From Obelidium mucronatum (Eukaryota; Chytridiomycota; Chytridiomycetes; Chytridiales; Chytriomycetaceae), in assembly GCA_025765595.1 (NCBI GenBank), contig JAIVFH010000044.1, positions 1-64,000 of the forward strand: a stretch of 64,000 nucleotides of DNA, written 5' to 3'. Below are positions 22,271-34,290 of this stretch, piece after piece. The stretch's first letter is position 1. Every line of letters begins with the position of its first letter. The notes beneath the pieces were generated by a model, which was given only the letters and a program-made list of their open reading frames with translations, was not told the origin of the DNA and searched no databases. The translations under genes and the position numbers were made by a program.

Positions 22271-22494
22271 TTTTTTCTATGATAATATTTGCTTTTAGTC
22301 AAGCTGATTTTGCGGACTCTGACTTGCAAAACACAAAAAAAAACCTTGAGTCCCTCACACACATATCACTGAAATCCTTCATTCTCATAAACTAAATAAT
22401 GTTTTTAGTTGTTCTTCTGGTGTAATTTAAATAAATTTATGTTACCATTCACTTCTATTGACATTGATTTAATTCCCTTTGATTTCCATAGCAT

Positions 22495-22622
22495 CAGGAA
22501 TTCTTCTATTAGTTTGCAATCACAGGAATTCTTCTATTAGTTTATTAGTTTGCAATCACAGGAATTCTTCTATTAGTTTGCAATCATAGGAATTCTTCTA
22601 TTAGTTTATTAGTTTGCAATCA
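22495..22622. repeat. Tandem repeat, 28/36-bp units in a 64-bp higher-order pair
   Basis: Units begin at 22495 (28 bp), 22523 (36 bp), 22559 (28 bp) and 22587 (36 bp). Each starts with AGGAATTCTTCTATTAG and ends with TTTGCAATCA. The long form has an extra TTTATTAG. The pattern short-long-short-long shows a 64-bp block that duplicated once. One base differs (C to T) at the start of the last unit. EcoRI sites recur in each unit. Confidence 0.9.
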
Positions 22623-22883
22623 AATTCAATATTTCTTGTTATTATTGAAGATTTTGTTTGAATAGTGCATCTTCCCGTCTGCATGCTGCTTGCCTTGATG
22701 ATGAAAATATGAAATCCTTCATGTCTTTTAATCTCCTCTCTCTATTCAATCTGTCCATTACCCTCGCTGCCAACGCTTATAAGAAATCATCCAGCTGTTG
22801 AACAATTACAAACCCTTCCGTCCAACGCCGCAGCCGCAACACTATTCCAGTGACTGAAAAAACAGAAAACAAGCCATCTATCC

Positions 22884-23090
22884 ATGGCAGACACCAGCAG
22901 TTCAGCAAGTCTAGACAATGCTCTCCACCCGGGTTTGATTCTCCCAATATATGTCGGCAAAATAATTTTCAACGCAGCAATACTTATGATGTTGCTCTTG
23001 CGAAGGAGAGATCTGGTCTGCAACTTGGAAGCTTCTAATCACCATTGTGTTGTTTTATTAAATCTTCATTTAATCTCTCATTGTTTATAA
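22884..23090 (+). CDS. Possible small membrane protein
   Basis: A 68-codon frame starting ATG at 22884, about 100 bp after a TATAAG. It has a short polar start, then a hydrophobic segment (IFNAAILMMLLL) stopped by three Arg and an Asp, a normal stop-transfer pattern, and a hydrophobic end. No relative is recognised. It may be a decayed fragment of a larger membrane protein. Low confidence. Confidence 0.25.
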   Translation: MADTSSSASLDNALHPGLILPIYVGKIIFNAAILMMLLLRRRDLVCNLEASNHHCVVLLNLHLISHCL

Positions 23091-24985
23091 CACAATTTCA
23101 TAGTTTGACTCCAGTTTGACTCTCCCTCAAAAGACTAATGGCAGTTTGCTTTGTAGGGAGTGTCACATATTCCTAGTCTCCCCTTATTGTGTACTAAAGA
23201 TAGTGCAGAATGCATGGGTTGTTGGTTGAGCCTGATGAGTGGTCCAGTGGCCCAGATACTCATCAGCAAAATTTGCAGCAATGGCAAACTCACGAGGAAG
23301 AGCGTAATAAAAAGAAGTAAAATAAAAGAAATAACAGAACTTAACTGAATCCCAAATAAAATGAAATCTTCCTATCTTTATGCGCGTTACCCCACTCGCA
23401 AGTGCTTTTGGTTCTGGTTGGGATCGCGACTGGGCGCGACCCCTTCCAGATCCATGTCAATCAGATTGAGATATGCGGTGGCCCTACGCACCTACAACCC
23501 TTAAACTAAATCTAACTCCTAGTTTGATTGCTCGGCTGCACAATCTATGGGACCTGTTGCCTTCGCCCTGGTCATACCCAATAACAGGCTCTCCAACGGC
23601 AACTGGGTGCACACCTACTACGACTCTTTAAAGCTCCCTAGTCAACTTTCTGGGATCATTCCCATGCACTACTTTGTCCACTTGAGAACGCTATATTCAC
23701 TTGCTACTAAACCCCGGGTGTCTTCCAAAACACCCTTTGGCACAACTGGTTTCCCTCTCGTTTCACTCACCAAATCTGATCTACTCACAATAGGATCCCC
23801 CTTGGAGGGACGTAGCCCTCCTTATGAAAAAAGTCTGCTCGTGAGAGAGGCCATAACTGACATGACCCCAAACAGTCATGAGCGTTGTCAGACATGCTGG
23901 TCATTTCAATTCTCAACAACTCCAAATCTTTATTTGATCAACACAACAATCCCAAAACAGAGAATTCCTGTGAAAGTGTAAACTTCACAGGAGTTCAACA
24001 TTTGTTGCCAAGAGTTTCAATCCAGGGGATTCCAACACCGCGCAACAATAAAATTCTGCAAGCAAAATACTGGCAGCAATTTGACGCTTTCCCAAATTGC
24101 AATGTTGATATCACTGAAGTCCTATTTTTTTGTGTTTTGTGCCAGTTGTGCCACAAGAATGGATCCCAATCATTGACAATCTCAATTATACTTTCCTTCA
24201 GTTGAATGGAGTTCTGGCAGCAAGCAGAGCGCGATTCAAAAGTCCCTACAAAGAGTTGCCCTGGTCCAAAAGATGCGATTTTTTTTTGCTGGGGTGGTGG
24301 TGGTATATGGCCAATTTTGGATTCTCTGGCTTCCTGTCTTCTTAAAATCATAACCGGCAGTTTTTTTTGTCCCCAACAAGAAACAAAACATTGTTGCAAA
24401 AAATTTAAGATCCTCAAGATACGGCAGACGGAATTAAGGGTATTCAGAAGTTAGGTTAGGTGGGGGGTTCGGAGTTTTCCAGAATGGGCTTTTTCGGCGG
24501 AAAAAGACGTTCCTCCATGAATGTGTTGATGGATGACATTTTGATAGGCTGAATTAAAGCCTAGTGGATGTTGCATTTCAGTGCATGGCTGTGTGTACGG
24601 CGGTCAACGTGTTTCTTGTGCTTATTCTGGAATACGGCATCAAAAACAGCCCACACGCAAGATTAGAATTAGAAATTAAATAGTAGAAGTAAAAGAAAGG
24701 TTACTATATATTTGTAGAGTTCAATAAAAGCAAATCAAAACCTGAAACCATAAAGATTTAGTTTTTTACTTTGGTTTCGTCACACATCTGACAATAACAT
24801 TGCAACAAAGAATGAAATCCAAGGAGAGTGCTTTTATATTCAGTTAATCAACAATCCAAAAAAAAAGACAGCAAGAAAAACAATGCAAAATAAAATGTAA
24901 AAGAAAAAAAAAATATAGAAGCCTGAAAAAGACCAACTTCAGTTGAAACAAGACGAAGGTGTTCTATCTGTTGTTTTGTTTTTTT

Positions 24986-26795
24986 CTACAAGCTGGAGAT
25001 GTATTTGGGTCCTTCAACAGTGACTCCGTTGTAAGACTCCAATCCTTCACCATCGTATGAAACCAATGGACTCAGTTCAACGTCACCGACGACGCATCCA
25101 CCTTGGGCTTCAATGAATCTCTTGCTTTGCGCCTAAAAGAACGAAAAAACAAATGAGAAACGTTTTGGGTAAACAATGCAAATAAAATGTGTCTCACCAA
25201 AATATCAGCGCGAGACGTTTCAGGGTTATCTTCTTTGGATCCCGGTGCATTCTTCAAAGGACTAAACTCTTCCCTTCGAACCGTCTCCAAAACAGCCAAC
25301 TTTTCACAGTACGGGAACACATCAAAGATAAACAACTCAAGCTTGATACCATTATTGGAAGTAGGGACAACAAGTTCACCCGTAGTCAAATCAATGTGCT
25401 TAATCTTCTTTTTGGCAACGTGGAACTCCATACTGTTTTCCATTTCATCAATTCGGTTGAGGAACTCGGTTGTGTAAAAGTGGTTTGCAATGTTGGCGGC
25501 TCGGTAGACGAGGTCACCGTTGGCGTCGACTTGTTCACTGAGTTCTTGTGGGATTTCGCAGTATTCAACGACAGAGAATTTGTTGTCTCGTAGGCAGACG
25601 ACGCCGACTGGTTCGTTGGCGGCGCGTTTGGGGACAACCTTGACTCCGCAGCCAGTGTTTTTGGAGACGCAGTAGCCGATGAAGATTGGGTCTGCTACTT
25701 TGACGAGGCATTTATTTTTTTGTTGAGAAATTGGGTTAGTTTTATGATTGTATTTGAACAGGAAGGAAGATGAAAGTGTCACCGCCTTCGGCGGTAGTGT
25801 ACAAACCAGTTGTCGACACAGTAAGCATGAACATATGGAATACCACGTCTCTCCAAATCAGCCAAAACACCTTGAACCTTCAAAGCCTTGTAGATTCCAC
25901 CATTGCCATCAGGGGCAGTAGAAATAAGGCCTTTGCCTTCCAAAAGAATCTTTCCATCCATAGTGAAGGCAGGAAGAACACCCTGTATGATCCATTTGTT
26001 AGGCCTACGGCAAAGAACAAAAAGCACAGAACAAGAAGGCGGAAGGAATACACCGCCTTCGGCGGTAGGTGGTGAGAAAAACACAAACCTGGTTGAAAAA
26101 CATGACTTGGTTTGGATCCAAGCCAAAAAAGTTTCTCTCCTTAAAGAAAGCTTCGGTGGCAGCGCGAGTGGGTTCCGAAACCATGACATACCAAGGAATC
26201 AGGGCAGTAGCCGCGAGTTCAGGGTGGGTCTTTTTGGCAATGGTTTGGATCGAAAGAATGCGTTCTCCTTGGAGTTGGAAGAGAGACTTTCCGGAAGGCA
26301 GACCGATATCGTAGCAGCCCTTTGGCGCTGAGGAGCCGAGACGGGTGCCTTGGCCGCCGGCTGCATGGAAAAGAGAGATAAGGGAATGAGCACGTTTGTG
26401 TCTGACAGCAACTGTGTCTGATCAACATCGACTCACGCACCCAGCAGGATCACGGCAACCTTCCCCTCCGCAATCAGGCGCACGCCGTCGCGGCGCCACA
26501 GTTCGGCGTCTTCGGCGCCGCCCGCGCGATGTGCGGCGCAGAACGAGTCCGCGGGCAGCGGCGCAAACGCCTCGTGGCTGTGGGCCGGCGCGGCCGCCGC
26601 CGTCGCAAAAATGCGGCTGCAGCGCGCGGCGTCGACCGTCGCCAGCTGCGCCACAAACGCCGCCTGCTCGGCGCCGCTGAGCTCGTCGAAGAACGCAAAC
26701 ACGTGGCCCTGCCCGGCCAAAGCGAACTCGTGCCGCAGCGCGTCCACCTGCGCGCTGTGCTTGCCGGCGGCGTGTGAGTCGGCGGTCGCAAGCAT
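24986..26795 (-). CDS. UAP1: UDP-N-acetylglucosamine pyrophosphorylase
   Basis: It makes UDP-GlcNAc from GlcNAc-1-phosphate and UTP in the cytosol, the precursor for chitin and N-glycans. ATG 26795. After a GC-rich first exon with many Ala comes the nucleotide-binding signature LLGAGGQGTRLGSSAPKG (split by an intron), then SLFQLQGERI, MVSEPTRAATE, GVLPAFTMDGKILLE, SPDGNGGIY-like APDGNGGIYKAL, HAYCVDN, LVKVADPIFIGYC, GVKVVPKRAANEPVGVV and FHVAKKKIKHID, all in family order. The last residues are TVEGPKYISSL. The intron after HAYCVDN has no clear AG at the expected acceptor, so its 3' border is unresolved. Introns 25983-26088 and the next one hold GC hairpins. Confidence 0.93.
25781..25795 (-). 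repeat. GC hairpin in a UAP1 intron
   Basis: In sense orientation ACCGCC-GAA-GGCGGT: six perfect pairs around a three-base loop. It lies about a dozen bases after the probable 5' splice site following HAYCVDN. Confidence 0.7.
26003..26066 (-). repeat. Pair of GC hairpins in the 106-nt UAP1 intron
   Basis: The intron 25983-26088 contains ACCGCC-GAA-GGCGGT at 26052-26066, identical to the copy at 25781, and a weaker GCC-GTA-GGC core at 26003-26011 flanked by TTGTT/AACAA further out. Order and loop types match the pair at 32813-32846. The shared sequence GGAAGGAA lies just before the strong hairpin here and near 25761. Confidence 0.6.
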
Positions 26796-27011
26796 CGTCT
26801 GGTTTGGAATGAAGTTTGTTTTTTGTTGGTGAAGGATGATCGCTCAATTTATACTCGTGGGTGTCGAACCCTACTCCAAGAGAACCCAGTTTCGCGAACC
26901 TTAAATTTTAAGAAAACGAAAAAACGTGTAAAAAGTGTAAAACCCCAAGAACACGTTGCGCAAACAGAGAAGCACCAAGTCCGACTCCGACTCCGACTCT
27001 CCAATGTTCTT
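26796..27011. promoter_or_regulatory. Short region between SFI1 stop and UAP1 start
   Basis: 216 bp that must hold the UAP1 promoter and the 3' end of the Sfi1-like gene, both on the minus strand. It contains a short GACTCC hexamer repeated about three times near 26983. No clear TATA on the minus strand. Confidence 0.35.
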
Positions 27012-30000
27012 TTATTTGGATAACGCCACAGACATCCATCCCATCAACACCTTCTTTTTCAACACTTTTTGTGCCCATGTTGATGCAAACACCATTTTCC
27101 GCTCTCTTTCAAAATTCTTTTTTCGTGAGGCTTGTATCCATCGTTTCCAGCCCTTTTTATACTGCTTGCTTGCATGGAAATCATCTGCCGTTTCTTGGAG
27201 TTGTAGGTATTGTTCTGCAGTGAGAATTCCAGCAGTTTCAGTGAGTAATACAAGAGATTCAGAGCTGAATCCGGTTGGTATTGCTTGTACTTTAGTGCTG
27301 TTTTTGCTGTTCTTGTTGTTAATGTTGTTTCCACTACTGTTGTGACTCTTAGCAGATGTTATCTGCGCTAACCAATCCGTGGATAACTGAGTTTGTGTAT
27401 CGACAGCTGGTAGTGGTGTGCTACTACCGTTCGACGCAGCTTCGACAAATCCACCGCCACTCCCCAAAGAAAGATTCGCGATTCTCCACCAACGATAAAA
27501 AGCAAACTGAGCTAAATTAAATCTCCTCAATCGATCTGCTTTTCTCTTCATACTTTGTAATCTTTCTGTTATTGTTTTTTTTTTTTTTCGAAAGGAGGAG
27601 TGATCAGACACAAAATCACTCCAGCAAAAACAACCAAATACCTTTCACGTAAAGTCTATCTCTCCATTTCAAGAATTTCCGTGTCAGTATGAAGCAGCGT
27701 ATCTTTTTTTCTCTGCTCGCCCACCGGTACCAAGCCATCAAGATCTGGAAGCAAAAATTTGTCAACCACAGCATTACTTCTAAAAAAGAAGCCACCTCTC
27801 TCTTTTTCCGCGCCTCTTCTCTCCGAACAAGCGACAAACTCAATCTTCTATTCCAAATATCCCAAACGCGCGTCTTTACACTATTTTCATAGAATTCCTT
27901 TGATGTCGCTGAGTGAATCCTCTGAAGATTCTACAAGACACAGAAGTAAGCAAAAAAAACCGAAAAAAAACACCCCATAACCCATTCTTACATAAGCTCC
28001 ACGCCACTTTCGTACAAACGCAGTCATCAAAGAAATCTTTCTGTGCTGTTTGCACATTTGATTTAATAAATACCGCTCCATCCAAACATCAAACGTCGAC
28101 TTCAACAACAACAGCCCTTGAAGCTGCTGTATAGACGTTTTCAAGGTTCTCGGAACACCAATAGCGCGACAGGTTTTCAACCGTAGACTGCTGATGTAGA
28201 TTGTTTGCAAACTCTTGCATTTTTTATGGAGGTCTTTGAATCCTGCTCGTGTTGCAAAAATTTCGCGTTTTAATATACATAAAAAAAGGTAAATAGAGTC
28301 TGGGCTACCTTCAAAAGCACGTTTAAGTCTCCCACGGTCCAAGATATCACCAATCTTGACTATCCCTGCTTCAATCCCTGCCATTCGGATTCGTTTCCCC
28401 AGCTTCCGTTTCCAAAGACCCAGCAATCTGCGCAACACAACTGACCTATACTGCTCATCAGCAATCCGCGAATCTGCCTTCACCCGTGCTTTCCCTTTCC
28501 ACTTTTCAAAAACACGCGCCTTCAAAGGCCCCTTTATATGACCCTCACAAAACTGATCAGCCAACCCAATTTGACTCCACTTGTCCCTCCAAACACTAAA
28601 AAATCTAGCTCCAAGCCGCTTCATCCTTCGAGCCTGATAAAACTCATCCGCCATCCTCGCCTGCCCAGCCCTCCGTTTCCAAGCCTCAAAAACCTTGATC
28701 TCAAGCCTCCTTTTTTCCAACTGCCCCAACCTCACCTCAATCACGCCAAACTTGAAACTCTTGAAAGTCGCACTCCGCCACCGGTGCACTGCGTTCCGAA
28801 CAGCAACCCTCTTCCGGAACTCATCTGCCATCCGCGCAGTCACGCGTTTTTTCAAACGCAACAACGCAGCGTCTTTCCACCGCCGGAAATGAATCCGTTT
28901 TCGGAGCTCAAGAAACGAAATCGCAGAGATTGCGACTTGTACTTGTCTATCCAGTAAAACACTGCGGATACCATCAAACACGCGGCGGCAGCTCTTGCGG
29001 CTCCAAAACGCGGTTGCTTTATCACACAAATACCTCTCCCGTCTCGACTCCTGACACCGTCGTTTCCATCGCAGAAACACGCCTTTTAGCGTTAAAAAAG
29101 CCTTGACACCATCAATCCGTGACACAGCCCGCCGCACCAACAACGCATGCCTCCAAACCCCCAAAACACGCGTCAATAACCGTCGATTCAATTCTGCATC
29201 CACAATCCTGAACCTAAAGCGGTTTTGACTCGCTTTGGTTTCCCAAATCTTGAAGTACGAATGTTCTACTTTCAATTCTCGTTTCCTTGAAACAATCCCT
29301 TCTACAATGTCCCAGGTCCTGCAAACTTCAGCACGCGATTTCCATATCCCGAAAAAGGCACGTTTTAGGGAATAGATGCGGTATAAAGATGCCTCTGCTT
29401 CGATTTCGGATATTTTTTTGGTGTGTTGTTTCCATGTTTTGAAGCCTTGTCGGAGAGTTGTTTCTTGTTCTTGTTTAGAAATTTCAAATAGCGTGCCAAA
29501 GGAGCGGCGGAGTGAAGGTGGTGAGCTGCGGTTGAGTGTGAGTGCTGCGGAGGCGGTGGTTGGGTATTGTGACGAGGTTGCGGCTGTTGCGCTTGCGGTG
29601 GCCCATCCTGAAACTCGGATTGATAGGAGATGGTTTGTGAGACTCGGTTTCGGATCACGTTCATCGGAATCTTTTTTTGTAGTTATAGTCTTTTTGGTCA
29701 AAAAGTTTTTTTTTTTGGTCTTTTTCAGGAAAAAAAAACACTCGTTTCTGTAGATAGAGGAACTCACATAATACGACGGATACTTGTCATACGGAATCCT
29801 CCGCAAAGAATATAAATCGGCAGGAGCCATCTCAATTCCTTGTTGTGCGGTGGCAAACACGGAAGCATTGATTCGTTTTTGGAACACCACAATCCATCGT
29901 TGAAACGCCAAGATTTTGATCCATTTCTGGTATAATAACGTTGCAAGAACGGATTGAGTCTTTTCAGAGATGTTTGTTTTCCAAATCGTCCAGTGGTTTA

Positions 30001-33000
30001 ACGTCAGTCTTGCAACACGAAAGCGATGTGCCTTGGATATCTAAAAAAAAACGATTTGTATTAAGATTAAGGTTATGAGGCCCATTTCTTTACTAACCCG
30101 GAAAGCATTCAACCAGAAACGGAATGTTGACTTGATTGTTCGATGGTTTTTTTGATTTCGAACAATCTCTCCCTAATCAAATGCTATTTTTTCAACAACA
30201 AAAAAAAAAAAATCAAAACCAGCTGGATAAATTCTTACCGCGAGTCTATATAATTTAATCTGCCGTTTTCGTTTCCACCAACAAAATGAATCCCTGAGTC
30301 GCGTCTTCTGCTTTGCAGATACAAAAGCGTTTAAACTCCGGCGCAACAGTTCCTTCTTTTGACACGCGCGCATCCATTTCCTGAAATATTTTTCTTGAAA
30401 GACTGCAGTGATATTACCAGACAAGTCAAAAACCAGCATTGAGACACAAAATCATTGTACCTAGTTGAGCTTCATAAGCAGACTCCCAATGCTTTTGACA
30501 GCTTCTTCGCCAAGTCTGAAAAATCAAACTGTGATTTTTTTGGCGCTTTTTTTTTAGTTTCACCCCTCATCAAATCAAAAAACTCAACTTCTTCACATGC
30601 ATATTTGATTCCACAACAATATACCCGTATTCAGCAACATTTTTGTTGAGTCTTTCAATCCAGAGAAGGAGGTATCTTCGCAGCTTGTACTGTTTCCAAA
30701 AACCGTTTTTCAGTATTTCGAGGAGCTATAAAAAAAAAAGGAAGACCAAGAAAAAAAAAAGGCGCAACGTAAAACAACTCACGTTCTCACTCAATACTGC
30801 TACAGCGCATTCAATACGATTCAGTTTCTTCTTTCTCGTGAAAATCTCTTGCCATTCTGAAAAAAAATATAATCAACACGACCAAGTCCAGGAAAAAAAA
30901 AGAAGTTTGACTCTCACTAAACAGCGCGTTTCTCTTTTGTCGTGCCATTTGATTAGACAGGAACTCTTCATGTCTCACATACCACGTCAAAGTCGTTTTT
31001 TCCTTCTTCCTGTTTCGACAAAAAAAAAGCACAAAGACATGGTATCAGATTTTCAATCAAAAGTCATCAAATAATTAGCTCATAATCAAGAAGGGCTGAT
31101 GAACACAAAAAAAAAACCTCTTTCGCCACTGTATCCAAAACACCTCCAACATCTTCTTGTTCGAGTTCGTCACGGCACATGTTCTGGAATCCACATATTC
31201 CCGTAATTTCGTCTTCCAAATCGGAAACAGTTTCTGGTACACGTTCAACGCGTTGTGTTTCTTTTTTTTTTTTTTTTTTTTTGTAGTCCACGGTCAAAAA
31301 ACGTCAATTAAAAATTTAAAATAATAAACGCAGTCAACATACCTCGGCTATTTTTCCTTTCCACACCCAAAAGTCACATTTATTTTGCCAGGTCGTAAAA
31401 CAACTTGACAATCGATCCACAACCGACGTTTTAATGACATCTTTTGAAGTTGTTCCAAAAAAAAAAAAATCAATAACGCACACAACCCACACTCTACTTT
31501 TTTTTTTCGGTACCTTTCACAATATCACAAAGCCCATTCAATTCATCCAAAGATCGAACTTGACTTCCAGTTTCATAAAACAACATTCGACTGATTTGAT
31601 AACTCTTTTGAGATATTTTGGCGTGAAATGGGTCAACGAGACGCATGTATCGAGTATGTCGGATCCATTGAAGCATGGATTTTTTGAGTTTGTGCAATTT
31701 CCATGCTTTTAATCTGGTTTTTAGAGACTACCGCAAAAAAAAAAATACGAGTTGAAATGTGGACGTTTAAATTTAAAAAAAAAACAGGGTACGTATAAAA
31801 AAAATTGTAACGTACGTATTCCCGAATGAAAATCTGTTTCCACTTGTAAAAAAAGTTGTGCATGTGTGCGAGGTTGTTGTCGGATTCAAGAGAGTCAGCA
31901 ACGATGGTCAATATCCTCTTGTCGTTTGTCCATAGGATCCAAATGTCAAAGTATTTTTGTTTGAGTTCGAATCGACGGGATTTTCGAAGTTTCCTAAAAA
32001 AAAAAAAATTTACATGTAATGTTGTTGTTGATATTTTGTTTAGATTCGTTTGGTGGCAACTTACAGCTTGTCTTGCCACTTTTGGAAACATTGAGAAACT
32101 AAATCTGTTTTTCGAATCACTTGATGTGTTGTTGCTCGTTTCTCTATTTTGTTTTGTTGTTTTCTGGAAGAATGTGTGAAATAGAAAACAAACAAAGAGT
32201 GCAAAAATTAACACACACCTCTTCTTCCATTTACCAAAAAAGTTTGAAATCAAGCTGCTTTTCCGGAAATTGACTGATACTCTAGCTAAATGCAGTTGAA
32301 TTTCATGTCAGGGTTATTCGTAATGAAAACAAATTTCTTTTCCCCGAACCATTCCTCAGCCTCAAGTTCCAAACCTTGAAAGACTGTCGCTTCAAGTGAA
32401 ATTCTATTAATCCACTAATCCGCTCAAGGCTGTCCGCCAATAGAAAGTTTTTGATAAATATCCGTCTCCAAGTCTGTTGTTTACGAAAGAAATGTGGGTT
32501 TCAAGAATTACAGAACTCAAAATCAAAATATGTACCTTCAAGTATCGACGCACGACATGAATCTCGTAAACTGCCACAGCGAGGTCTTGATTCAGTTCCT
32601 GTTTTCTCTTGAATGATCGCGATTTGTATGCCTTATGGAGCCACTTTTTGAAACACCCATTCAAAAGCCGTTGTTGATTATTGTGTTTGGCTTGTGCGGT
32701 TGGAATAAATGCGTGATCATGGAGATGTTTGAATGCTTTTGCTTTGCGATTCATGTATTTCGATGTATGAGTTGGAGCAACTTCAGTATTCCAGTAAAAG
32801 AGACACCATTGTTTCGCCTACGGCGAATATCACTGCCTTCGGCAGTACGCCCTACATTTCTTTGATCCAACGCACTCTTCCAAGACTCAAAATAAAACGC
32901 TAGAGAGTTTGATTTCCAAACTTGAACCGCAAGAACCCAGTTGGTCACAATAAAACTCCGTTCATGACGAGATCGACGCGTTAACCTTTTTTTTTTGAAG

Positions 33001-33822
33001 AACATGTTTTTTTCGAGTAAGTTCTGAAGACAAACACTCACAAAGTATCTTACAGTAACCAAGCCGTAAACGCTTTCCTGATTGTTTTTTCGTATGACAT
33101 GGCATGATCATAAGAATCACTTGAACCAGCATCATCATCCATTTGGGCAACAGTAAAACCATTTTCATCAACGATTGAATCATTCTCTGGATCTTCAAGA
33201 AAAACGGGCGGTATGATGGGGTATCGGGATGCTTGATTCCTTGGTATGACTTTCACAGGACTAATGTGGCTGATTTCGCATTGAGGAAGATTCAACTCAG
33301 TCAATAAAGACGCGTTCGTATTGTGCAGATTTGACTTTGATTGATTTGCGTGTACACGAGAATTCATGATTGATTGGATAGCGTCGAATTCGGCGTCCAT
33401 TTGGGGATCCACGTTTTCCGAGTCGAATGCGGCGGTGTATTCCAAGTGTGGCGGCGATACGAGAGTGTTCAGGTCGAGATCCCAGACTGGCGTGTTGAAG
33501 CGGCGTGCGTTCTGCATCAAGTCAAGAGGTGAGATGAGTTGTCCGAGAAAGGACAAAAGAAAAACAAAAAACAAAAACCAACCCAGACGACCGTCGCCGC
33601 CAAGCGCGGCCAGCCGCCGCCCGCTTCGAGGCGCGCCGGACTCAGCGCGGCAAAGAAGCGGCGGGCTTTTGCCCAGGCGCCGGCGTCGACGGCGGCGTCG
33701 AAGGCGGCGTCCTTCTGCAGCGCGTCGATGGCGCGGCCGACGCGCGCGTGGCTCGGCGCCGCGCCGCCAAACTGCGCGAGTCGCGACGCTGCCGCGAAGA
33801 GAAGCACGCTGGCGTCGCCCAT
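27012..33822 (-). CDS. SFI1: Large Sfi1-like centrin-binding repeat protein
   Basis: Sfi1 forms long helices that bind centrin at spindle poles and basal bodies. The gene spans about 6.8 kb with many short introns. The hallmark is a helix repeat with a conserved Trp in a pattern like F/L-x-x-W-K/R, about every 30-35 residues. One exon (about 28310-29460) alone shows at least eleven: GFKTWKQ, AFFGIWKSR, YFKIWETK, VLGVWRHA, VFLRWKRR, FRRWKDA, AVHRWRSA, VFEAWKRR, FFSVWRDK, VFEKWKGK, LLGLWKRK. More lie on both sides (YFESWKSA, YFRKWMRA, TFDVWMER, FYRWWRIA, GWKRWIQ). The first exon (ATG 33822) is GC-rich and Ala-rich. A non-repeat acidic region follows. An intron at 32781-32855 carries a double hairpin. 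Exact exon borders are not all resolved. Confidence 0.75.
32813..32846 (-). repeat. Double GC hairpin in a SFI1 intron
   Basis: Two adjacent perfect hairpins: sense ACTGCC-GAA-GGCAGT (32832-32846) and TTCGCC-GTA-GGCGAA (32813-32827), four bases apart, starting nine bases inside the intron 32781-32855 from its 5' splice site. Same size and core as the UAP1 intron hairpins but with changed, still paired, outer bases. Confidence 0.75.
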
Positions 33823-33934
33823 CGGATGCGATTGATTAAAAATTTATAGCAAATTGCAAAAAGAATTGCCCACCCGATTTTTCGAAACCACCTGCACAGT
33901 AACCTGCCAGCTCCCCGCCACTGCACTGAGCACC

Positions 33935-34290
33935 ATGGCACATTCAAAAGACCTTCGAATGCATTTTATTGCGACATTTGTCAGCAAGCAGGTTGGTAGG
34001 GATTTGTTCTTGCCATTGAGAACTGTTCATCACATTTGGAGCAACTGGTGTGATCACGGCTCTAGCACTGGTCTTCCAGGCATCAGAAGTGGCCGTAAAC
34101 GGCGTTTGGACTGGCAGATGACACAGGTGTACTATTCCGAAATAATCCTTGATATAAACTCAAGATCTCTGTGATACAGCTGGAGTCATTTTAGTGTTCT
34201 TCAATCCAGCAAGCTCTTCAGTTTATCCCCACAGACGAAGTGTGGGTTTCCAGGCGTTTATCTGGATGGACTGAAAAAAAATTTTCACTC
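33935..34290 (+). pseudogene. Remnant of a Tc1/mariner-like transposase
   Basis: ATG 33935 opens an 80-codon frame with MAHSKDLRMHFIATFV, an HTH-like segment, TVHHIWSNW and SGRKRRLD, the layout of the N-terminal DNA-binding part of Tc1-type transposases. Downstream (about 34225-34280) an out-of-phase piece reads PTDEVWVSRRLSGWTEK, which may be a fragment of the catalytic part with its Asp-Glu. The catalytic core between them is missing, and no inverted repeats were found. Probably a dead copy. Confidence 0.45.

Larger units (their letters stand above)
22271..24985. other. Gene-poor region
   Basis: About 2.7 kb without a firm gene. It holds a tandem repeat at 22495-22622, a possible small membrane-protein ORF at 22884, and open frames at 23547-23981 (+) and 23995-24417 (-) whose translations show no domain. 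Around 23380-23530 the base composition rises in GC and differs from its flanks, so old mobile-element debris is possible. AATAAA elements appear near 24723. Confidence 0.4.

Noticed and set aside
22495..22622. Possible CRISPR-like array
   Set aside because: Repeats are directly adjacent with no unique spacers, and the genome is eukaryotic.
23995..24417. 140-codon minus-strand frame in the gene-poor block
   Set aside because: Cys/Gln-rich without a domain; splice context absent. Possibly transposon debris but not provable.
26396..26847. Several overlapping Arg/Ala-rich frames on both strands
   Set aside because: All are shadows of the GC-rich first exon of UAP1.
33366..33839. 157-codon plus-strand frame with Arg-rich end
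   Set aside because: Shadow of GC-rich first exon and acidic region of the Sfi1-like gene.
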